From Elusimicrobium simillimum (GTDB lineage Bacteria; Elusimicrobiota; Elusimicrobia; Elusimicrobiales; Elusimicrobiaceae), in NCBI RefSeq assembly GCF_049639735.1, contig NZ_JBEVVA010000003.1:620001-684000 (forward strand): a DNA stretch of 64,000 bases, written 5' to 3'. Under the pieces are notes generated by a model. It made no database searches. It saw only the letters and a program-made list of their open reading frames with translations, and was not told the origin of the DNA. Shown here one piece after another: positions 59,843-64,000 of this stretch. The position numbers and the translations under genes are program-made. The stretch's first letter is position 1; the number at the start of each line of letters is the position of its first letter.

Positions 59843-60310
59843 TTAATATTCATTATCGCTATATGTGTAACCTAAAGATTCCAATCCTTTGCATATAGAT
59901 TGGCCTGTGGCGGTTTTTTGCGTATAGCAGTATCTTGTTGTGGTGCCGTTATTCATAGCAATAACAATACTGTAGTTTGAGGAGGTATTGTTTCTGTAAG
60001 TTTCAAGAATGCATTCATTACTGTTGTAGCAGGCTATCCAGTATTTAAAATTTTTTGTTACATAGTTGCCTTCCTCATCCGTTGTGCCGCCTGTAATTCC
60101 CACTACGTCAGTGCCTATTGTTTCTTCTGTAATATGTTGCGCCAGGTGCACCATTTGGAATGCTCTTTCTATAGCGGCGGCGTTGCTAAGCACCTCCGCG
60201 GAGCGTGATTTTTCCACCGCTTTAGTATATTGCGGCAGTGCTATAGCGGCCAAAATACCTATAATTAAGACCACTACCAGTAATTCAATTAATGTAAACC
60301 CCTGTTTCAT
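59843..60310 (-). CDS. Type IV pilin
   Basis: A 155-residue prepilin with short leader MKQG, FTLIELLVVVLIIGILAAIA (split as FTLIELLVV) helix and IALPQYTKAVEKSRSAEV. Cys pairs CYNSNEC and CYTQKTATGQSIC lie in the globular domain. AAGGAGA 7 bases upstream supports the start at 60310. It shares the AVEKSR.AE region with the pilin at 30.3 kb, but not the rest. Confidence 0.93.
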   Translation of the reverse strand: MKQGFTLIELLVVVLIIGILAAIALPQYTKAVEKSRSAEVLSNAAAIERAFQMVHLAQHITEETIGTDVVGITGGTTDEEGNYVTKNFKYWIACYNSNECILETYRNNTSSNYSIVIAMNNGTTTRYCYTQKTATGQSICKGLESLGYTYSDNEY

Positions 60311-60360
60311 AATAATCTCCTTTGTCATGTTATCTAAATTATAGCAATATAAAAGTGATT

Positions 60361-60819
60361 CTAAAGGGCGGTTTTGTCTTGCGGGGGCCTGGCCGCGTGT
60401 AAGGTTTTGACGGAGTCTTTATGCATAAGAATATAGCCAACTATTAACGGGGACACAGCGTAAATAATTAATATTACCAGCGGTATTTTACCAAAAAACA
60501 CGGCGTATCCGTCGGTAATATATAAAATGGCAAGTATAATAAAGGCAAACAGTACAAATGATAACTGCACAAAAAACGTGCGGTTGCTTACAGCGGTATT
60601 TAAAAATAAAAAGAATTTACCAGCGTAGGCGTTATTGGTTTTATGGTAGAGGCTGTAAAGGAAAATAGGCAGCGAGGTAAAAGCTAATAGTGAAATAATA
60701 ATTTCATTATCAAATATTTTAAGCTGTCTTAGAATTATGGCAACACTGTTAGTATAGGGGTTTATAACGGAGAAGATAAGTATTTTAACAATAGTTAATA
60801 TTTTTTTAGTTATATTCAT
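60361..60819 (-). CDS. Small integral membrane protein, unknown
   Basis: A 152-residue protein with four predicted helices (about 11-28, 42-58, 80-103, 108-133) and a polar tail (HAARPPQDKTAL). No family recognised. AT-rich codon use differs a little from its neighbours. No clear ribosome site precedes the ATG (TATATATG), so a very short leader is possible. Confidence 0.6.
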   Translation of the reverse strand: MNITKKILTIVKILIFSVINPYTNSVAIILRQLKIFDNEIIISLLAFTSLPIFLYSLYHKTNNAYAGKFFLFLNTAVSNRTFFVQLSFVLFAFIILAILYITDGYAVFFGKIPLVILIIYAVSPLIVGYILMHKDSVKTLHAARPPQDKTAL

Positions 60820-60900
60820 ATATAAAAAAGAAAATCCAACCGGACGACCGTATTAATAAGTTAATTTTGAAAAAAATATTTTAATGTATTTATAACACGG

Positions 60901-61030
60901 TTTTTGCGAAGATTTTGAGTCATTTTTGCATTTTTCTGTTGCGAGGTATACTTGCAATGCAAAGCGCGTAGCGCTTTTCGTATCCGAGCATAAGGAAAAA
61001 TGTAAAAATGGCCAAAATCTGACGCAAAAA
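60901..61030. repeat. Palindromic hairpin element G (conserved-apex family)
   Basis: Left arm TTTTTGCG, GATTTTG, CATTTTTGCATTTTTC (60901-60937) pairs with GAAAAATGTAAAAATG, CAAAATC, CGCAAAAA (60993-61030). Apex GAGGTATAC, AAAGCGC-GTA-GCGCTTT, GTATCCGA matches element A in order. It ends 1 base before tRNA-Thr and TATTAATAAG (60851-60860) lies on the other side. Gene-free stretch 60820-61031. Confidence 0.8.
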
Positions 61031-61031
61031 A

Positions 61032-61104
61032 AGCCGAGGATGGGGGTCGAACCCACGACCTACGGTTTACAAAACCGTTGCTCTACCAGCTGAGCTACCT
61101 CGGC
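61032..61104 (-). tRNA. tRNA-Thr (UGU)
   Basis: Acceptor GCCGAGG/CCTCGGC, D arm TAGCTCAGCTGGTAGAGCA, anticodon stem ACGGT/ACCGT with loop TTTGTAA giving UGU, T arm GTGGG-TTCGACC-CCCAT. Discriminator U, no encoded CCA. Confidence 0.97.
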
Positions 61105-61135
61105 ATAAAACTAAGTCATAAATTATAAAAAAACA

Positions 61136-61209
61136 TTGCGGGGACAGGATTTGAACCTGTGGTCTCAAGGTTATGGGCCTTGCGAGATACCGGGCTTCTC
61201 TACCCCGCA
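61136..61209 (-). tRNA. Initiator tRNA-fMet (CAU), unusual anticodon arm
   Basis: A 74-base tRNA with anticodon CAU. Initiator traits: A11-U24 in the D stem, D loop AGCCCGGTA identical in layout to E. coli fMet, and T loop TTCAAAT. Unusual: position 33 is C instead of U (loop CCCATAA), the anticodon stem CAAGG/CCTTG has two, not three, G-C pairs at its base (29-41 is A-U), and 1-72 is a U-A pair rather than a C-A mismatch. It lies 31 bases upstream of tRNA-Thr on the same strand. Confidence 0.85.
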
Positions 61210-61301
61210 ATATTATTATAGCATAAATAGGACTTTTTGTTGTAAAAATAAGATTTCTCAGACGTGAAAAGCAATCCACGGCATTAAGTCTTTTTTAGGC
61301 C

Positions 61302-61329
61302 TTGACAGTATTGTTAAAGCGCTTATACT
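61302..61329 (+). promoter_or_regulatory. Sigma-70-type promoter of the structured RNA
   Basis: Perfect TTGACA (61302-61307), 16-base spacer, TATACT (61324-61329). Predicted start near 61336. Confidence 0.75.
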
Positions 61330-61335
61330 ATAGTT

Positions 61336-61526
61336 ACAGCTCCTAAGGAGCTAAAGACATAGGCGGTAACGCCTAAACTGAGTTCTATCTTAGCCGGTTG
61401 CCGTAAGTTTAGCGGATGCGCTAAATTATAGCATAAGACCCGTTAGGAAGAACAGTAAAAAACAAGATGGAGTCATAATGAGTACACTAATGAACTAAAC
61501 CCCCGTTACAATACCGGGGGTTTATT
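61336..61526 (+). ncRNA. Unidentified structured RNA or leader (~190 nt)
   Basis: Between a strong promoter and an intrinsic terminator. Hairpins: AGCTCC-TAA-GGAGCT (61338-61352), AGGCG-GTAA-CGCCT (61361-61374), TTTAGCG-GATG-CGCTAAA (61408-61425), enclosed by TCTTA/TAAGA and GTTCT/AGAAC (61382-61386 with 61449-61453), which suggests a multi-branched fold. GGAG (61469-61472) precedes a six-codon frame ATG..TAA (61478-61498, MSTLMN). No match to tmRNA, 6S, SRP, RNase P or a riboswitch known to me. Confidence 0.55.
61497..61526 (+). terminator. Terminator/attenuator of the structured RNA
   Basis: AAACCCCCG/CGGGGGTTT with a 9-base loop, then ATTTA. It overlaps the stop codon of the six-codon frame by two bases, an arrangement that would allow attenuation of the downstream gene. 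Confidence 0.85.
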
Positions 61527-61550
61527 TACTCCTATTTGAGAGGTTTTAAC

Positions 61551-61733
61551 ATGGACATAATGGTGCGCGGTGCGGAGTACGGCTTGGTTTTAGGTATAAT
61601 AGGTTTTTTTATATATACATTGGTGCTTTTGCTTAAAAAGAGAACGCCGCAAGTTAAAAATGATATTAAACAGTCTTTATTTACAATTTTAATATTTATT
61701 GTTGTTTTGGTTGTGCTGCATATAATTTTCTAA
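61551..61733 (+). CDS. Small membrane protein, unknown
   Basis: A 60-residue protein with two helices (YGLVLGIIGFFIYTLVLLL and LFTILIFIVVLVVLHIIF) joined by a basic loop (KKRTPQVKNDIKQ). GAGAGG (61538-61543) is 7 bases before the start. No family recognised. It follows the structured RNA and its terminator by 25 bases and may be controlled by read-through. Confidence 0.65.
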   Translation: MDIMVRGAEYGLVLGIIGFFIYTLVLLLKKRTPQVKNDIKQSLFTILIFIVVLVVLHIIF

Positions 61734-61734
61734 A

Positions 61735-62829
61735 CTAGATGTTTGGAGAGTTTTTTAAAAGGCGGGGGAGAAGAACCTCCGCTTTTTTTATGGCTTCGTT
61801 TTGGTTTGCGGCAATGGCCGATATTTCCTGCACATTATTTATGCCGTATTTTTTGTAGCCCGCCAGTTTGTTTTGCCCGCAGATAAACAGCACTTCTTTA
61901 CCGTGCTTTTTTGCCAGCTTTACGGCAAGGCCGGGGGCTTTGCCCATAAATGTTTGCGCGTCCAGGCGGCCCTCCGTTATTATGACACGTTGCGCTTTTT
62001 TTATGGCGGCTTCTATATTTAATTTCTCAAAAATATACTCGGCGCCGCTTATAAACTTAGCGTTGAAAAATACCAACAGCCCCGTAGCTATAGCGCCGGC
62101 CGCGCCTGTGCCGGGGGTTTTGGCTATGTCCTGGCCCAAATCATTTTTTATTATTTTTACGTAGTTGGTAAGCGCTTTATCAATAACTGCTACCTGCGCT
62201 TTGGTTTTGCTTTTTTGCGGGCCGAATACGGCGGCGGAGCCATTGCGGCCAAGAATAGGGTTAGTTACATCAGTAAGAGCGTAAAACTTAAGCCCTTTTA
62301 AATTAAGCGCGGCCGGGTTAATACTGTTAAGCTTTAATAATGCGGCGGTTGTGTTGGGCAGAGGGTTATTTTTTTTATCTAAAAATTGTACGCCCATGGC
62401 GCTTGCCATGCCCGCGCCGCCGTCGTTGCACGCCACGCCGCCAAGGCCTATGTAAAAGTTTTTAACGCCTTTAGCGGCAAGAAGTTTTATCATCTCGCCA
62501 ACGCCGTAAGATGTGGAAATCAAGGGGTTTAAATCTTTTTTTTCTATACTGCCCAAACCGCATATTTTGGCGGTTTCCACAATAGCTGTTTTGCCGCCCG
62601 GCAGTATAAACGCGGGGGCGGTGTGGTAAACGCCGTAGGCGTTTTGCACGCGGTGTTTAACTATTTTTGCTTTGGGGTACGCGGAGAAAAAAACTTCTAT
62701 AATGCCGTCGCCGCCGTCGGCTATTAAACGCAGCCGCGCCGCGCCGTGGGTGTGGCGCTGTATAATTTTACCCGCTTTTAAAGCTGTTAAAGAGCCTTTA
62801 AAAGCGTTTGCCAAAATAAGGGTTTTCAT
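61735..62829 (-). CDS. glxK: Glycerate 2-kinase (GarK/GlxK family)
   Basis: A 364-residue enzyme forming 2-phosphoglycerate from D-glycerate, which would enter glycolysis at enolase. NAFKGSLTALKAGKII, ADGGDGIIEVF, FYIGLGGVACNDGGAGMASAMG (split: GLGGVACNDGGAGM), ALTDVTNPILG, and ITEGRLDAQTFMGKAPG are typical. FKGS replaces the usual FKGSL/FKES phosphate loop with little change. Start overlaps the stop of the outer-membrane gene by one base (TAATG). Confidence 0.94.
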   Translation of the reverse strand: MKTLILANAFKGSLTALKAGKIIQRHTHGAARLRLIADGGDGIIEVFFSAYPKAKIVKHRVQNAYGVYHTAPAFILPGGKTAIVETAKICGLGSIEKKDLNPLISTSYGVGEMIKLLAAKGVKNFYIGLGGVACNDGGAGMASAMGVQFLDKKNNPLPNTTAALLKLNSINPAALNLKGLKFYALTDVTNPILGRNGSAAVFGPQKSKTKAQVAVIDKALTNYVKIIKNDLGQDIAKTPGTGAAGAIATGLLVFFNAKFISGAEYIFEKLNIEAAIKKAQRVIITEGRLDAQTFMGKAPGLAVKLAKKHGKEVLFICGQNKLAGYKKYGINNVQEISAIAANQNEAIKKAEVLLPRLLKNSPNI

Positions 62830-64000
62830 TAAATTTTCCAGCTGAATTTTAGTAAAGCGGAGTAGAAGGTTTTGTTAGAGTCTTTAAGAGCGTCGCCGCG
62901 GCTGGCGTTGTGTACGCGTGCCTCCAGGCCTATGGCGGTGTCGCCAAACTTCCTCTCCACGCCTAAACCCAGTGAGCCTATAAAGCCTGAGGAAGATTCG
63001 CTCGATGTTGTGTGTATGGGTGATGACCCTGGAGCTACGTTAAAGTTATCTTTTTTAATATCTACAGATAAACTTTCATAACCCGCCGTGGCGGAAACAT
63101 AGGTTTGAAATTTAGAGTTAGGCGTAAGATAATAATTTGCCATAAGGTTAAAATGAAATGCGTAACCGCTGGTTTCAATTTCAGTATTATCTACAGCGCG
63201 GAAGTCCAAAGTTTCTTTAGGTATTGTGGAAAGCGTGACGCTGGGGCCTAACCATAGGTTAGACTTTTTAATACGCCATAAATGCGTTATTGTAGCGCCT
63301 ATGCCCATGCCGCCAATCTCTTCATCCATAAATTTTAATTTATTGTCTATGCCGCCGATGCCTACGTAGAAATAGCGTTTTGCCTGCTTTTCCTCAAGGT
63401 TTTGTTTTACGGGGGTTTTGATATTAAGGTACTCTTGTTCTTTTTTTCTTCTTTAGCCTTTTTTTCAGGATCTTCTTTTACCGCTTTAGCGGCGGCAGGC
63501 TGCGGGTTTTGAAATTCATCTTTCATTACAGGGGCTTTGTACACGTCTTGCGTGGACCCCGCCGTTATGGTTGCGGTGGACGCGGGGGTTGTTCTGTCGC
63601 GTACTATTGTATATTCAAGCGGGGCGGCGGCAGTGGCGGTTTTAGCGGCGAAGGATTTGTCCAGTTCTTCGTCAAAAACTAAGCCCGTCAGGTTTTGTTC
63701 TTTGGTTGAGCGGGTTTCCTGCTGCTGGGCCTGTTGAATCTGTTTTTCTACAAACTTTTTTTGTGTTTCGGCCTGTTCATAGTCGTACACTTCTATGGAG
63801 GATACGCGGGGCATGTCTATATTTACGTAAGCGTCGTCCGTTTTTACGCGCACGTTAAATTCGTCTATGTCTTCAATAGTGCCAACGACTTCGCCGCCGC
63901 CTTTTAAAACAACGCGGTGTTTGTCGGGCAAAATTTCCACAATTTCCCTTTGCGCTATAGTGATAACGCCGTATTTTGTTTGCAAATTAAGAGTGTATTG
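62829..64000 (-). CDS. Outer-membrane beta-barrel protein, partial and frame-broken (runs off right edge)
   Basis: Upstream part (from 64000 down): a small beta domain (VVLKGGGEVVGTIEDIDEFNVRVKTDD), then a Gln/Lys-rich linker (KKFVEKQIQQAQQQE) and an acidic/basic stretch, stopping at a run of five Gs (63411-63415, Cs in the coding strand). Adding one base joins it to TPVKQNLEEKQAKRYFYVGIGG and a ~170-residue barrel (YAFHFNLMANYYLTPN, GLEARVHNASRGD) ending FYSALLKFSWKI with the terminal aromatic pattern of barrels. The true start lies outside the window. Function unknown. Confidence 0.7.

Noticed and set aside
60853..61056. Minus-strand frame of 67 codons
   Set aside because: It lies across the palindromic element and into tRNA-Thr, so the peptide is a by-product of the repeat.
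61067..61279. Minus-strand frame of 70 codons over two tRNA genes
   Set aside because: It covers both tRNA-Thr and the initiator tRNA; stable RNA genes explain the sequence.
63405..63420. Programmed -1 frameshift in the outer-membrane gene
   Set aside because: The run of As and Cs does not form an XXXYYYZ slippery site in the correct frame, and no downstream stem is evident; a missing base explains it more simply.
1..64000. CRISPR arrays, insertion sequences, phage genes and rRNA
   Set aside because: No evenly spaced direct repeats, no transposase or integrase, no phage structural genes and no rRNA segments were found. The repeats present are palindromic and dispersed.

Overview
The window reads as ordinary chromosome of a Gram-negative, probably gut-associated bacterium. 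Several single-copy type IV pilin genes with long basic leaders, together with the overall gene set (type III pantothenate kinase, LtaS-like sulfatase, LemA/HtpX, SAF-domain proteins), fit the Elusimicrobiota and most likely an Elusimicrobium-like genome. That assignment is inference from protein resemblance; there is no rRNA here to settle it. Coding density is high on both strands, no transposase or CRISPR array is visible, and several genes carry a TATAAT-like box so close to the ATG that their mRNAs should be leaderless or nearly so.

Layout. 0-1.4 kb: SirB1-like, NfeD and the start of an SPFH protein (minus strand). 1.6-2.3 kb: tRNA-Lys and tRNA-Glu with palindromic DNA around them. 2.3-5.3 kb: GNAT enzyme, a broken pilin, an ankyrin lipoprotein, a pilin-leader fragment and a full pilin. 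5.4-14.5 kb: metabolic and envelope genes (HAD, pyrimidine phosphorylase, PfkB kinase, phosphohexomutase, enolase, FtsB, MBL hydrolase, Lgt, RluD-like), then a pilin. 15.3-18.9 kb: LtaS-like sulfatase, LemA, HtpX. 19.2-23.5 kb: four SAF/CpaB-like exported proteins downstream of a TPR-SpoIID protein. 23.5-30 kb: LipA, AspS, HisS, MalQ, RidA. 30.2-33.4 kb: a strongly expressed pilin, a LoiP-like M48 lipoprotein, a CNNM-CBS-EIIA fusion and tRNA-Leu. 33.5-43 kb: SGNH esterase, CoaX, RmuC, GreA, RadA, RDD protein, MATE, SulP. 43-49.7 kb: Lys/Ala-rich coiled coil, TPR protein, tRNA-Ala, DMT permease, IspH-membrane fusion, PfkA, RlmB. 49.9-59.8 kb: Smc, phosphoesterase, MFS, BCCP, small wHTH, lipoprotein, NadA, NadC, aminotransferase. 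59.8-64 kb: pilin, tRNA-Thr, initiator tRNA, a structured RNA/leader with its own promoter and terminator, glycerate kinase and a large outer-membrane protein running off the right edge.

How the genes work together. Central carbon: PfkA, phosphohexomutase, enolase, MalQ, PfkB kinase and glycerate kinase feed glycolysis. Cofactors: NadA/NadC (NAD), LipA (lipoate), CoaX (CoA), IspH (isoprenoids), BCCP (fatty acids). Envelope: Lgt, many lipoproteins, LtaS-like sulfatase, HtpX/LemA, SpoIID and the SAF cluster.

Most interesting items: (1) a hairpin-element family with a conserved apex but locus-specific arms, abutting tRNA 3' ends and a recurring decamer TATTAATAAG; (2) the SAF/CpaB quartet with a SpoIID protein; (3) IspH and CNNM domain fusions; (4) an unidentified ~190-nt structured transcript at 61.3-61.5 kb; (5) an initiator tRNA with C33 and only two anticodon-stem G-C pairs. 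Five reading-frame breaks all look like one missing base, three of them in G/C runs, so sequence under-calls must be excluded before those genes are called broken.
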